Assembly: GCA_002691645.1 (NCBI GenBank)
Contig: NZIP01000027.1
Coordinates: forward strand, 310,384 to 354,605
DNA length: 44,222 bases
Source: Flavobacteriaceae bacterium
GTDB taxonomy: Bacteria; Bacteroidota; Bacteroidia; Flavobacteriales; Flavobacteriaceae
Reading direction: 5' to 3'
Shown: piece by piece, positions 7,308 to 16,851 of the stretch
How the letters are laid out: every line of letters begins with the position of its first letter
Position numbering within the stretch: the stretch's first letter is position 1
The notes under the pieces: model-generated
The model's database searches: none
Seen by the model: the letters and a program-made list of their open reading frames with translations, nothing else
Told to the model about the DNA's origin: nothing
Made by a program: the position numbers and the translations under genes

Positions 7308-10300
7308 ATGAGCGATAAGGCGATTTACTTAGGGTCAAAAGCACTATATCAAAATGAAGCTGAAGTCCAACTCTTAGAAGTGGAGAAAAATGGAGAGTTG
7401 TTCTATAAAATTGAAAATAGTAACGAGATGCCTACTTTCTTTATGAGCATCGTAAGTTCTTCAAATCATTGGTTGTTTGTGTCAAGTAATGGAGCATTAA
7501 CTGCAGGTAGAAAAAATAGCGAGCATGCAATACTGCCTTACTATACAGATGATAAGATTACTGAAGGTTCAGAAACGACTGGTTCTAAAACGATCTTTTT
7601 GGTAACTAAAGACGAGCAGACCTTTTTGTGGGAGCCTCAAAGTGACCTCTACAAAGGGGTTTATGACATACAACGCAATCTTTATAAAAACAAATTAGGT
7701 AATAAAGTACTTTTTGAAGAAATCAACCGCGATTTAGGATTGATTTACAGTATAGAATGGACTACTTCTGATGTTTTCGGTTTTATTAGAAAGTCTGTAC
7801 TTAAGAATACCGACTCTACAAGGGTCGGTATTCGTTTTATTGACGGCTTGCAAAATGTGCTTCCTTTCGGCGTTGGTGAATGGCAACAGATGGCCATGAG
7901 TAATTTGGTAGATGCATACAAAAAAGCAGAGCTAGAGCCTGATACTAAAATTGGAATATACGCACTTAGTTCAGTTATTGTAGACCGTGCAGAGCCTTCA
8001 GAAGCTTTGAAATCTAATGTGGTTTGGTCTTTGGGTAGACCAAATGCTAAAGTGCTCATTTCGGCGAAAAATATCGCCGCTTTTCGAAAAGGAATTGACC
8101 CAGAAGTTCATCATGAGGTCAGGGCCAACAAAGGGGCTTATCTATTAAATGATTCCTTTACGTTAGCCGCAGGAGAAAGGCAATCTTGGAGTATTTTGGC
8201 CGATTTAGGATATGGGGTGACAGAAATAAAGGCTCTTAAGGCAAAAATTAATTCTGAGTCTGACGCACTTCAAAGTGAAGTAGCTCATGACATCGATGCA
8301 GGTGGTGAGGCACTAAAGGCCTTGGTAGCCACAGCAGACGGACTACAATGTACTTCAGATACGAAAAGAACGACAAGACATTTCGCCAATACTTTATTTA
8401 ATATTATGCGAGGTGGAGTTTTTGATCACAATTATGAGATTGAATCCGCCGATTTGAAAAATTATATCAAACGTTCAAACAAGGCACTGTATGAATCCTA
8501 CAGTTCTAGTTTGAATGAACTGCCTGAGATTATAAGTCTTCAAGAGTTGAACGCCTGGATTGTTCAGGTCGAAGACACAGATATAGAGCGACTTTGTGCA
8601 CAGTATCTTCCGCTAAAATTTAGCCGTAGACACGGAGATCCATCAAGACCTTGGAATAAATTTTCCATTAATACCAAAAATGAATTAGACGGATCTAAAG
8701 TGCTCGATTTCCAAGGAAATTGGAGGGATATTTTTCAGAACTGGGAAGCCTTGGTCTTCTCTTATCCGCAATTTATTGAAGGAATGATTCACACCTTCTT
8801 AAATGCGACAACCTTTGAAGGATACAACCCTTATCGCGTAACCAAATACGGTTTTGATTGGGAAACCATTGAGCCAGATAACCCATGGAGTTACATTGGT
8901 TATTGGGGAGACCACCAAATTATTTATTTGTTGAAGTTTTTGGAGTTTGCTGAAAACTATCAGCCTGGTATACTGCAAAAGCAATTTAATCGCGCTGTCT
9001 TTACCTATGCCGATGTTCCTTATCGCATAAAAGCTTACAGTGAAATTGTTAAAGACTCAAAGAACACCATAGACTTCGATGTGCAGGCAGATCACGAATT
9101 AAGAGCGGCTTGTGAAGCCAATGGTTCTGATTCGGCACTTCTTCGTTTAAATGACCACAGCATTTACAAGGTCAATTTCATGGAGAAAATACTAGCTACC
9201 CTTTTAGCGAAATTGTCCAACTTCATTCCTGATGCAGGTATTTGGTTGAATACTCAGCGCCCTGAGTGGAACGATGCCAACAACGCCTTAGTCGGTAATG
9301 GGGTGTCCATGGTAACCTTGTACTATTTGAGAAGATTTGTATGCTTTTTTGAAGATTTACTTCAATCTGAAGACAATACTATTGAGGTTTCAGAAGAATT
9401 AATACTCTTCTTTGAAACGGTTCATCAAATTTTCGAGCGTAATAAAACCGTTAGTGAAATAGGATTTTCTGATTTTGAACGTCAACAAATGACTAACGCG
9501 CTTGGAGAGGCAGCCTCTGTCTACAGATTAGGCATATACGATCAAGGATTCAGTGGTACAAAAAAGAGTTTAAAATTAAGTGACATCGCTGCTTTCACCT
9601 CAAAAGTAAGAGTGATTTTAGAGCAGAGTATTCGAACTAATAAAAGAGAAGACGGATTGTACCACGCTTACAATCTGATGCAGATAAACCCTGAAGGTAT
9701 TAGCGTTCATTATTTAGATGAAATGCTTGAAGGTCAAGTGGCTGTTTTAAGTTCAGGATATCTCTCTCCAAAAGAGTCTCTTGAGGTTTTAACGGCGATG
9801 AGAGATTCTCGCCTCTGGAGAGAAGATCAACATTCGTACATCTTGTATCCCGATAAAAATTTAGGCTTATTCTTAGATAAGAATACCCTGCCAGAAACGG
9901 CTAAATCATCAAGATTACTGCAACAAATGCTCAAAGATGGCAATACGCAAATTGTCAACCAAGATCGTGATGGCCATTTACATTTCAATGGAAGTTTTAC
10001 CAACGTCAATGGATTGAAAGAAGCTCTCTATGGTCTAGGGGAATCTTATAAAACTATGGTTGCTGACGAATTCGAGACTATTTGTACCTATTACGAAGAG
10101 GTGTTTAACCACAAAGCATTCACTGGTCGTTCTGGAACCTTCTTTGGATATGAAGGCTTAGGCTCTATTTATTGGCATATGGTATCAAAGCTTCTACTGG
10201 CTGCACAAGAATGCTGGCAAAAGGCTATATCTGAAGAGGCAGATGAGGCTACTATTGAGGGTCTAAGAATCTTTTATTTCGAGATCAACAAAGGAATAGG

Positions 10301-10763
10301 TGTGTATAAGACTCCGGAAAATTACGGAGCCTTTCCAACAGATCCATATTCTCATACACCTGCTCACAAAGGAGCTCAACAACCTGGAATGACAGGTCAG
10401 GTCAAAGAAGATGTCATTAGTAGATTAACCGAAATGGGTGTGCGTTATGCACAAGGAAATTTGGCTTTTGATGCTAGTATGCTCGATGATAGAGAATTCA
10501 TTAGCACGTCGCAGTCTTTTGAATATTTTGACGTCCAAGGCCGTAAAGGAGAAATAGAATTACAACCAAATAGTTTGGCATTTACCATTTGTCAAACACC
10601 AATACTATATTATAAAGCTTCAGCAAATGAGATGAAAGTGCATATGTCCAATGGTAAAGTAGAGGCCTTTTCAAGTCTACAACTTAGTCCAGAGGTAAGT
10701 ACAGCAATTTTCGAAAGAAATGGAAAAGTTCAACGCGTTGAGGTTTATTTAAAAAGAAATTAA
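7308..10763 (+). CDS. GH149-like beta-1,3-glucan phosphorylase
   Basis: This 1151-residue cytoplasmic protein has no signal peptide. Its size, its GH94-clan-like motifs and its neighbours (GH17 and a GPH sugar importer) fit the GH149 (or the related GH161) beta-1,3-oligoglucan phosphorylases, which release glucose-1-phosphate from laminari-oligosaccharides. RPEWNDANNALVGNGVSM around residue 656 resembles the GH94 DWND..N..G.GES segment, so Asp656 is the best candidate for the general acid. Other conserved-looking blocks are RRHGDPSRPWNKF (about residue 440), GNWRDIFQNWEAL, YGFDWETIEPDNPWSYIGYWGDHQ and, near the C-terminus, NYGAFPTDPYSHTP. Its stop TAA shares one base with the ATG of the GH17 gene, indicating translational coupling. 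The family call is from memory of size, motif and context, not a search. Confidence 0.75.
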   Translation: MSDKAIYLGSKALYQNEAEVQLLEVEKNGELFYKIENSNEMPTFFMSIVSSSNHWLFVSSNGALTAGRKNSEHAILPYYTDDKITEGSETTGSKTIFLVTKDEQTFLWEPQSDLYKGVYDIQRNLYKNKLGNKVLFEEINRDLGLIYSIEWTTSDVFGFIRKSVLKNTDSTRVGIRFIDGLQNVLPFGVGEWQQMAMSNLVDAYKKAELEPDTKIGIYALSSVIVDRAEPSEALKSNVVWSLGRPNAKVLISAKNIAAFRKGIDPEVHHEVRANKGAYLLNDSFTLAAGERQSWSILADLGYGVTEIKALKAKINSESDALQSEVAHDIDAGGEALKALVATADGLQCTSDTKRTTRHFANTLFNIMRGGVFDHNYEIESADLKNYIKRSNKALYESYSSSLNELPEIISLQELNAWIVQVEDTDIERLCAQYLPLKFSRRHGDPSRPWNKFSINTKNELDGSKVLDFQGNWRDIFQNWEALVFSYPQFIEGMIHTFLNATTFEGYNPYRVTKYGFDWETIEPDNPWSYIGYWGDHQIIYLLKFLEFAENYQPGILQKQFNRAVFTYADVPYRIKAYSEIVKDSKNTIDFDVQADHELRAACEANGSDSALLRLNDHSIYKVNFMEKILATLLAKLSNFIPDAGIWLNTQRPEWNDANNALVGNGVSMVTLYYLRRFVCFFEDLLQSEDNTIEVSEELILFFETVHQIFERNKTVSEIGFSDFERQQMTNALGEAASVYRLGIYDQGFSGTKKSLKLSDIAAFTSKVRVILEQSIRTNKREDGLYHAYNLMQINPEGISVHYLDEMLEGQVAVLSSGYLSPKESLEVLTAMRDSRLWREDQHSYILYPDKNLGLFLDKNTLPETAKSSRLLQQMLKDGNTQIVNQDRDGHLHFNGSFTNVNGLKEALYGLGESYKTMVADEFETICTYYEEVFNHKAFTGRSGTFFGYEGLGSIYWHMVSKLLLAAQECWQKAISEEADEATIEGLRIFYFEINKGIGVYKTPENYGAFPTDPYSHTPAHKGAQQPGMTGQVKEDVISRLTEMGVRYAQGNLAFDASMLDDREFISTSQSFEYFDVQGRKGEIELQPNSLAFTICQTPILYYKASANEMKVHMSNGKVEAFSSLQLSPEVSTAIFERNGKVQRVEVYLKRN

Positions 10764-12025
10764 TGAAGAAACTAGTAAAACTTATAGTTGCCCTATTTTT
10801 TGTTGTTACTGCCCTAGGATATTTGCAGTACCAAATGCCAGAAAACAACACAAGCTCTAAATCAGCGGCTGAGTTATTGGGTAAACCGGAGTACATGGCT
10901 ATTTCCTATGGGGGATACCGTGCAAAAACAAGAGATATTCAACCTACACTGACTGAGATCAAAGAAGATCTTCTTTTACTTCACGCCATGGGTTTTCGAT
11001 TTTTGAGAACCTATAATGTGCATTTGCCTTTTGCCGAAAATGTGCTAAAGGCAATATCAGAACTTAAAGAAGAACACAAGGGCTTCGAGATGTATATAAT
11101 GCTGGGTGCTTGGATAAATTGTCAAGGTGCCTGGACACCAAGTCCTAATCACGAAGTTGAAGACCTTGAGGTCAATACCAAAGAAATTAGTGAAGCAGTG
11201 CGATTGGCTCAAGTCTATGCAGATATTGTCAAAGTAGTGGCTGTGGGTAATGAAGCTATGGTTCACTGGGCACAATCTTATTTTGTGCGACCTGCTGTCA
11301 TTTTAAAATGGGTGAATTATTTGCAAGATTTAAAAGCCAAAGGTGACTTAGACCCTAATTTATGGATAACAAGTTCAGATAATTTTGCGGCTTGGGGTGG
11401 TGGTGATGCTATTTATCATCAACCTGATCTTGAGCGCTTGATCAAAGCAGTTGATTACATTTCAATGCACACCTATCCATTTCACGAAACACATTACCAA
11501 TCACATTACTGGGAGCAAGATTCTCAAGAGGTCACAGCACTCAGTGAAGTGGAGCAGGTTGAAAAGGCGATGCAGAGAGCGGCTGATTATGCGAAAAACG
11601 AATACTATAAGGTAAAAAATTATATGGAGAGTCTAGGGGTTCAAAAGCCAATTCACATTGGAGAAACAGGTTGGGCAACTACATCAGATGGCTTTTATGG
11701 ACCAGAGGGTTCTAATGCTGCTGACCAATTCAAACAAGCAAAATACTTCAAGGCCACTTTAGATTGGACGGCAGAGGTAGGTATCACTTGCTTTTTCTTT
11801 GAGGCTTTTGACGAAAAGTGGAAAGATCAAGGAAATCCAATCGGTTCTGAAAATCATTTCGGCCTATTTACCGTCGACGGAAATGGAAAGTATGCACTTT
11901 GGGATTACATTGACAAGGGTGTGTTCGACGGTCTGGGAAGAGCTGGAAGTCCGGTCGAAAAAACCTTTCAAGGAAATTTAAACCAATTATTAGAAGAAGT
12001 TAAATCTCCTCCGATGGCAGAATAA
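10763..12025 (+). CDS. GH17 endo-beta-1,3-glucanase (laminarinase)
   Basis: This 420-residue protein starts with a hydrophobic export or anchor segment (LVKLIVALFFVVTALGYL), so it probably works in the periplasm or membrane-bound. The TIM-barrel family GH17 signature is clear: the acid/base glutamate in VGNEAM (Glu164) and the nucleophile in IHIGETGW (Glu301). Surrounding blocks SYGGYR, RTYNVHLPF and MHTYPFHETHY line the substrate cleft in this family. GH17 enzymes of marine flavobacteria cut unbranched beta-1,3-glucan such as laminarin into oligosaccharides, which the upstream phosphorylase and downstream symporter would then handle. It overlaps the phosphorylase by one base. Confidence 0.9.
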   Translation: MKKLVKLIVALFFVVTALGYLQYQMPENNTSSKSAAELLGKPEYMAISYGGYRAKTRDIQPTLTEIKEDLLLLHAMGFRFLRTYNVHLPFAENVLKAISELKEEHKGFEMYIMLGAWINCQGAWTPSPNHEVEDLEVNTKEISEAVRLAQVYADIVKVVAVGNEAMVHWAQSYFVRPAVILKWVNYLQDLKAKGDLDPNLWITSSDNFAAWGGGDAIYHQPDLERLIKAVDYISMHTYPFHETHYQSHYWEQDSQEVTALSEVEQVEKAMQRAADYAKNEYYKVKNYMESLGVQKPIHIGETGWATTSDGFYGPEGSNAADQFKQAKYFKATLDWTAEVGITCFFFEAFDEKWKDQGNPIGSENHFGLFTVDGNGKYALWDYIDKGVFDGLGRAGSPVEKTFQGNLNQLLEEVKSPPMAE

Positions 12026-12055
12026 TACAACTAAACTAACTAACACGAATAAACA

Positions 12056-13480
12056 ATGAGTACTCAACAAACAACAAATAAAGTTTCCATGGGGCAAAAA
12101 ATCGCCTGGGGATTTGGTATGCTTGCCAATCAAATGTTTCCAGCTGCTTTGGGAATTTTTATGGTGATTTTGGTTCAAAACCTCGGATTTTCACCTTGGC
12201 TTTGGGGATTGATCTTCTTCATCCCTAGATTTTTTGATGCGATTACCGACCCAATCATGGGCTTTTTATCAGATAACACCAAATCTAAATGGGGGCGACG
12301 AAGACAATATGTGTTTATCGGAGCCATTATCATGGGTCTTGTATTTATGGCCATGTGGCAGCTTTATGCTGAAAATGGTTTAGAGTACAATTTTTGGTGG
12401 GTATTGTCTTTTTCAATTTTATTTTATTTAGGTCTTACCATTTTTAGTGTGCCTTACGTGGCTATGGGTTACGAGATGAGTGATGACTTTCACGAGCGCA
12501 CACAAATCATGGCCGTGGCTCAATGGATTGGACAGTGGGCCTGGGTAATTGCTCCCTGGTTTTGGGTGATTCTTTATAAGCCAGAATGGTTTCCTTCTGC
12601 TGAAGAGGGCGCACGCGAGTTGTCGATTTACATCGGTTTGTTCTGTACGTTCTTGGCTATGGTTCCTGCTCTGTTTATAAAAAGTCAATCTACGCTTAAT
12701 GACGATAATTTAAAGCCTTTAACCCTTGGCAATTTTGCTGGAAGTTTTGATGGAATTATTCAAGGTTTTAAAGATGCAGCGCGCAGTAAGCCATTTAGAA
12801 AATTGTGCTGGGCAACCTTTTTAGTTTTTGGTTCTTTTCAGACCATTGCGGCCTTCACATTTTTTGTGATTGTCTATTATATGTTTGCGGGTGATGCGGG
12901 TGCAGCTGGCATTTTTCCAACCCTTCACGGTTGTGTTGGAGCATTAGCCACAACATTTATAGTTATTCCTATTGTCACTCGACTATCGAAGAAAATAGGT
13001 AAAAAAAGAACTTTTATCATCTCTCAATCTATAGGTATTGTTGGATATATTTTATTCTGGTTTTTGTTTGACCCGAATCAACCCTATTTATTCTTGATTG
13101 CACTTCCTTTTCATTCTTTTGGAATAGGTGGAATTTTCACTTTAATGATGAGTATGACTGCTGATGTATGCGATTTGGATGAACTAGAAAATGGGCTTCC
13201 TCGAAAAGAAGGTACACTTGGTGCTATTTATTGGTGGATGGTAAAACTGGGTCAAGCAGTATCAGGACTCTTAAGTGGTCTAATTATGACTTTTGTTGGT
13301 TTTGATGCAAATCTGGCGGTACAGCCTGAAGGTGCAATTACAGGATTGCGCTTGTTTTATTCAGGATTTCCCATTTTAGGCACCTTGATTGCCATACTTA
13401 TTATGAAAAATTACTCGCTTTCTGAAGAACGCGCAAATCAAATAAAAAAGGCGCTCGAGATCAAACGAGCTGCTCAATGA
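12056..13480 (+). CDS. GPH-family (MelB-like) sugar:cation symporter
   Basis: This 474-residue inner-membrane protein has about 12 transmembrane helices and belongs to the glycoside-pentoside-hexuronide symporters of the MFS superfamily. The diagnostic motif after helix 2 is FFDAITDPIMGFLSDNTKSKWGRRRQY; it supplies the conserved acidic residues and the RRR loop. The later motif MSMTADVCDLDELENGLPRKEG is also typical of GPH transporters. It lies 30 bp after the GH17 gene and is followed by a strong terminator, so it closes the three-gene operon. Laminari-oligosaccharide uptake into the cytoplasm is inferred from context. Confidence 0.9.
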   Translation: MSTQQTTNKVSMGQKIAWGFGMLANQMFPAALGIFMVILVQNLGFSPWLWGLIFFIPRFFDAITDPIMGFLSDNTKSKWGRRRQYVFIGAIIMGLVFMAMWQLYAENGLEYNFWWVLSFSILFYLGLTIFSVPYVAMGYEMSDDFHERTQIMAVAQWIGQWAWVIAPWFWVILYKPEWFPSAEEGARELSIYIGLFCTFLAMVPALFIKSQSTLNDDNLKPLTLGNFAGSFDGIIQGFKDAARSKPFRKLCWATFLVFGSFQTIAAFTFFVIVYYMFAGDAGAAGIFPTLHGCVGALATTFIVIPIVTRLSKKIGKKRTFIISQSIGIVGYILFWFLFDPNQPYLFLIALPFHSFGIGGIFTLMMSMTADVCDLDELENGLPRKEGTLGAIYWWMVKLGQAVSGLLSGLIMTFVGFDANLAVQPEGAITGLRLFYSGFPILGTLIAILIMKNYSLSEERANQIKKALEIKRAAQ

Positions 13481-13518
13481 TTTTAGGTTGGATCTATTTA
13501 GTTAGGTTAGTTTAGTCG

Positions 13519-13552
13519 GTTTGACCTCCCTTGTGGAGGTCAAACTTTTTTT
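13519..13552 (+). terminator. Intrinsic terminator of the glucan operon
   Basis: GTTTGACCTCC (13519-13529) pairs perfectly with GGAGGTCAAAC (13535-13545) around a five-base loop CTTGT, followed by seven T residues. This is an 11-bp stem with a U-tract, 38 bp after the symporter stop codon. Confidence 0.92.
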
Positions 13553-13622
13553 ACCCTTTATGGTTTGATCATACGCCTTAGAATTTTTTTGTACTTTTTA
13601 GTTCGCTACTAAATAATCAACT

Positions 13623-14423
13623 ATGGACGTACTCGATAGACCTTACGAATTATCTCGGGAACAAATAGCCTACTATCAAAAGAATCGATTCATCAAATTA
13701 AAACAGGTTTTTGACGCTGAGACTATCGCCCAATTCAATGCCGTTATAGGTGCAAAGGTCGATGAGCTCAATACGCAGAAAAAAGAACTCAAAGATCGCA
13801 ATACATATGAAAAGGCCTTTTTGCAGCTTTTTAACCTGTGGCTAGAGGATTCTGCTATAAAATCACTTATTTTTTCAAAACGCTTGGGTAGAATTGCGGC
13901 TGAACTTATGCAGGTTGATGGAGTACGCCTCTACCACGACCAGGCCCTTTTTAAAGAAGCCGGTGGTGGATATACGCCATGGCATGCCGATCAATTTTAT
14001 TGGCCACTGCAAACCGATAAATGCATCACTGCGTGGATTCCGCTACAGGCGGTACCCTTAAATATGGGACCACTCGAATTTAGTGCGCAAAGTCATCAAA
14101 TCGTTGAAGGTAGAGAACTCGAAATAGGGGAAGAAAGTGAAGACTTTATATCAAAAAGGTTGCGCATCACCGATTTTGAACATCTTATTGAACCTTTTGA
14201 TTTGGGAGAGGTCAGTTTTCATTCGGGATGGGTTTTTCACAGGGCAGGTCCAAATCAAACTGATGAAACTCGAAAGGTGATGACCATTATTTATATGGAT
14301 AAGGCCATGCGTCTAAAAGACCCTGAAAACGATTGGCAAATTAATGACTGGAACACCTGGTGTCCTGGAGCTAAAGTGGGTGAGCTTATAGATACTCATT
14401 TGAACCCTGTACTTTACCCTTAA
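13623..14423 (+). CDS. Phytanoyl-CoA dioxygenase (PhyH) family protein
   Basis: This 266-residue protein is probably a Fe(II)/2-oxoglutarate-dependent oxygenase of the PhyH group. The iron triad is visible: His121 and Asp123 in TPWHADQFYW and distal His206 in WVFHRAGPNQ. Arg217 in DETRK follows at the right distance to bind the carboxylate of 2-oxoglutarate. The tryptophan- and aspartate-rich C-terminus (ENDWQINDWNTWCPGA) is common among bacterial members. The substrate is unknown. It has its own start after the glucan terminator and converges with the next gene, their stop codons overlapping. Confidence 0.85.
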   Translation: MDVLDRPYELSREQIAYYQKNRFIKLKQVFDAETIAQFNAVIGAKVDELNTQKKELKDRNTYEKAFLQLFNLWLEDSAIKSLIFSKRLGRIAAELMQVDGVRLYHDQALFKEAGGGYTPWHADQFYWPLQTDKCITAWIPLQAVPLNMGPLEFSAQSHQIVEGRELEIGEESEDFISKRLRITDFEHLIEPFDLGEVSFHSGWVFHRAGPNQTDETRKVMTIIYMDKAMRLKDPENDWQINDWNTWCPGAKVGELIDTHLNPVLYP

Positions 14424-15193
14424 TTGTCAGCCAGACTTTTGTTATCGATTATTTCGATGGTGTGCTGCATTTCTTCAATGTACTCATCATAGTTGACCAC
14501 ATGACTTGAACGGAGAATAAAAACGTAATTTTCAAAGAGGTTCATTACTCTTTCGGCTAAGGCGTCCGAATGCTTCCAAAGCATCATTCGTTGCTCTTTA
14601 GGATTCACTTCTACTAAATTTTCATTTGCCTCAGGAAAGCTTTGCCAATTGCGTACATAATTTTTATTGATCCACTTGAAATTGTAATACTGATGCATCA
14701 TGGGTTGCAAATAATTTAGAAAATACTCCTGTTCGCGTTCTTGTCGATCCATCAACAATAAATTGCGAGACTGCATCATTCCGATTTGGTGAATGAGTTC
14801 GTCATCTCCTAAATAACGGAGCGCTCCTGAACTTATAATTTGTTCAATATTGGCTGTGTTGGGTTCGAAATAAGTCCAGTTAAAAATGGCTTTTGCAAAC
14901 AACTTTTGCTGTTTCATATCATTTTCTAAAAGTCCTCTCTTTTCAACATCATCGATAAAATGATATACATCATCTATAAGTAGTTTTCGTAGACCGGTAA
15001 ACTCGTCAAAGCGAATGATATCCCCTTGCAAGTCGACATGCAAGGAGTTCAATAATCTTTCTGATCGTTTTTCTTCTAGATAAGTCTCGCGATAGTTTTC
15101 TACTAAAAACCCCATAGTAATAGCTACAAATAGAATAAGGAGTTCTAGGAGACTCGACTTGAGACTGATTTTTGAAAGTAATGTGGTTCTCAT
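14420..15193 (-). CDS. DUF6090-like membrane-anchored protein (first copy)
   Basis: This is a 257-residue protein when read from ATG 15193 (MRTTLLSKISLK); an upstream ATG at 15253 would add 20 residues with no domain. One transmembrane helix near the N-terminus (LLELLILFVAITMGFLVENYRE) is followed by a long, mostly helical, charged domain (EEKRSERLLNSLHVDLQGDI). This layout matches the DUF6090-type proteins common in Flavobacteriia, often in several copies per genome. Function is unknown. A second relative is at 32368-33054. The stop overlaps that of the PhyH gene on the other strand. Confidence 0.65.
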   Translation of the reverse strand: MRTTLLSKISLKSSLLELLILFVAITMGFLVENYRETYLEEKRSERLLNSLHVDLQGDIIRFDEFTGLRKLLIDDVYHFIDDVEKRGLLENDMKQQKLFAKAIFNWTYFEPNTANIEQIISSGALRYLGDDELIHQIGMMQSRNLLLMDRQEREQEYFLNYLQPMMHQYYNFKWINKNYVRNWQSFPEANENLVEVNPKEQRMMLWKHSDALAERVMNLFENYVFILRSSHVVNYDEYIEEMQHTIEIIDNKSLADN

Positions 15194-15328
15194 GTTTTTG
15201 GTTGCTGTTACTCTAATGTAAGCATTCAATTTGAATTGAATGTTTTGGACCAATTTTTAATTTCAAAAAACAATTATTGTCATTTTTTTGGTATCTTAAA
15301 AACGAACTTAACTTAAAAACACTTCAAA

Positions 15329-16009
15329 ATGGATACTTCGCGTAGACAATTTTTTGCCACTATGGCTTTAGGGGTAAGCGCTTCAGCTTTTCCAAACATG
15401 GTCAACTCTTTTGATCAAATGGAATCGATTTCAGACGCCAACAACGCCCTTGATTTTGACAATCAAGAATTAGACAGCTGGTTCGATGGAATCAAAGGAG
15501 ACCACCGTATCGTATATGACGGTAGTCAGCCTCACAACACCTTACCCATTGTTTGGAATTGGGCCTTTTTAGAGTCAAACAATTCCACAGGAATAAAGGA
15601 TGATAATATTACAGCAATGACAGTGCTTAGGCATTCAGGAATTGTTTTTGCCTTTAATTCTGAGGCTTGGAATAAATTTAAACTTGGGGCACTAGTCGAC
15701 TTCAAAGACAACAAGACAGGAGAGCACGCGCTTCGAAACACGGTTTTTGAACCCCAAGAAGGGGATATGCCGCTTCCTCCGATTCAGGGAATTAAGGATT
15801 TACAAGCTAGAGGTTCTATGTTTTGTGTTTGCAATTTAGCGACAAAGGTCTACAGCTCAGCGGTAGCTGCAAACATGGGATTGAATGCTGACGATGTCTA
15901 CAAAGAAATGGTCGCTTCTATTCTTCCTGGAATAAAATTGGTGCCATCAGGGGTTTGGGCCTTAGGTCGCGCTCAAAACCGAGGTTGCGGATATATTTTT
16001 GCAGGTTAA
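15329..16009 (+). CDS. Tat-exported DsrE-like protein
   Basis: This 226-residue protein begins with a twin-arginine signal (TSRRQFFATMALGVSASAF), so it is exported folded, usually with a cofactor or metal. The C-terminal half resembles DsrE/DsrF sulfur-relay proteins: ITAMTVLRHSGIVFAFN, then RGSMFCVCNLAT with two cysteines, and finally LPGIKLVPSGVWALGRAQ, which is close to the DsrE closing pattern of VP.G...L.R.Q..G..YI. A periplasmic DsrE-like protein suggests thiol or sulfane handling outside the cytoplasm. The final bases overlap the stop of the convergent EEP gene. Confidence 0.7.
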   Translation: MDTSRRQFFATMALGVSASAFPNMVNSFDQMESISDANNALDFDNQELDSWFDGIKGDHRIVYDGSQPHNTLPIVWNWAFLESNNSTGIKDDNITAMTVLRHSGIVFAFNSEAWNKFKLGALVDFKDNKTGEHALRNTVFEPQEGDMPLPPIQGIKDLQARGSMFCVCNLATKVYSSAVAANMGLNADDVYKEMVASILPGIKLVPSGVWALGRAQNRGCGYIFAG

Positions 16010-16842
16010 AGCGCCTTAAAAGATAAATAAGTTGAAACGGCCAGGTGATCAGAAATCCAACGGCCGTTTTTTCGTTTGTCGTCTAAGTGTTTATAAGACT
16101 TGATATCAAATCCATCTGAGAAGATGTAGTCGATTCGTCTATCGGGCGTCATGCTCACTTCAAAACCGTTGAATGTTCCCAGGGGTCCTAATAAAACAGT
16201 ATTTTCAAGAGGGTCTCTAAAAAGTTTTTTGAGCTCTACAATGGGCTGCTCTTTAGGAAGTGCATTAAAGTCACCGCTTAAAACGACAGGAAGTTGTGCT
16301 TCATTCACACTTTTAATCTTTTCTCTAATCAGAATGGCAGATTCAATTCTAGCCAGTTGCCCTATGTGATCAAAATGGGTATTAAAATGCCAAAAACGCC
16401 GACCTGATTCAATGTGTTTGAATTGGGCATAGGTGCAAACTCGTACAATGGCGGCATCCCACCCCTTTGATACGCGCTCAGGAGTTGTTGAAAGCCAAAA
16501 AGTATCTGCTTCGATGAGCTCGACTTCAGCTTTGTCGTAGAAAATAGCAGAGTACTCTCCTTTGGTTTTTCCGTCTTCTCTGCCGACACCTACATAAATG
16601 TAATTGGGTAGGTTTTCATTTAAATAAAGCATTTGGGTGTGAGTAGCTTCTTGAACACCAAATATCGAAGCTTTTTGAGCTGCAATGTGTTCGACAACCT
16701 CTTTTTTTCTCAAATCCCATAAATCAGCACCGTCATTGTCGCTGTTGTATCGAATATTTATAGAAACGGCAGTGAGTTCTTGTGCACCGATTGTTACGGT
16801 GAAACTCAATACTAAAAGGCGAAGAAAAAGTTTGAAATACAT
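16006..16842 (-). CDS. Secreted endonuclease/exonuclease/phosphatase (EEP) family protein
   Basis: This 278-residue protein has a signal peptide (MYFKLFLRLLVLSFTVTIGAQ). All EEP landmarks are present: the metal-binding Asn in SINIRYN, the metal-binding Glu in FGVQEATHTQ, FNTHFDHIG, the catalytic Asp/Asn in LSGDFNALP, RIDYIFSDGF, and the terminal SDHLAV. The fold covers DNases, sphingomyelinases and inositol phosphatases. Export and size fit a secreted hydrolase such as the flavobacterial 'metal-dependent hydrolase' group. The substrate cannot be fixed from sequence. It is followed on the same strand, across a small gap, by the DUF6150 gene upstream at 16852-17184. Confidence 0.88.
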   Translation of the reverse strand: MYFKLFLRLLVLSFTVTIGAQELTAVSINIRYNSDNDGADLWDLRKKEVVEHIAAQKASIFGVQEATHTQMLYLNENLPNYIYVGVGREDGKTKGEYSAIFYDKAEVELIEADTFWLSTTPERVSKGWDAAIVRVCTYAQFKHIESGRRFWHFNTHFDHIGQLARIESAILIREKIKSVNEAQLPVVLSGDFNALPKEQPIVELKKLFRDPLENTVLLGPLGTFNGFEVSMTPDRRIDYIFSDGFDIKSYKHLDDKRKNGRWISDHLAVSTYLSFKAL

Positions 16843-16851
16843 ACTTTGCTT

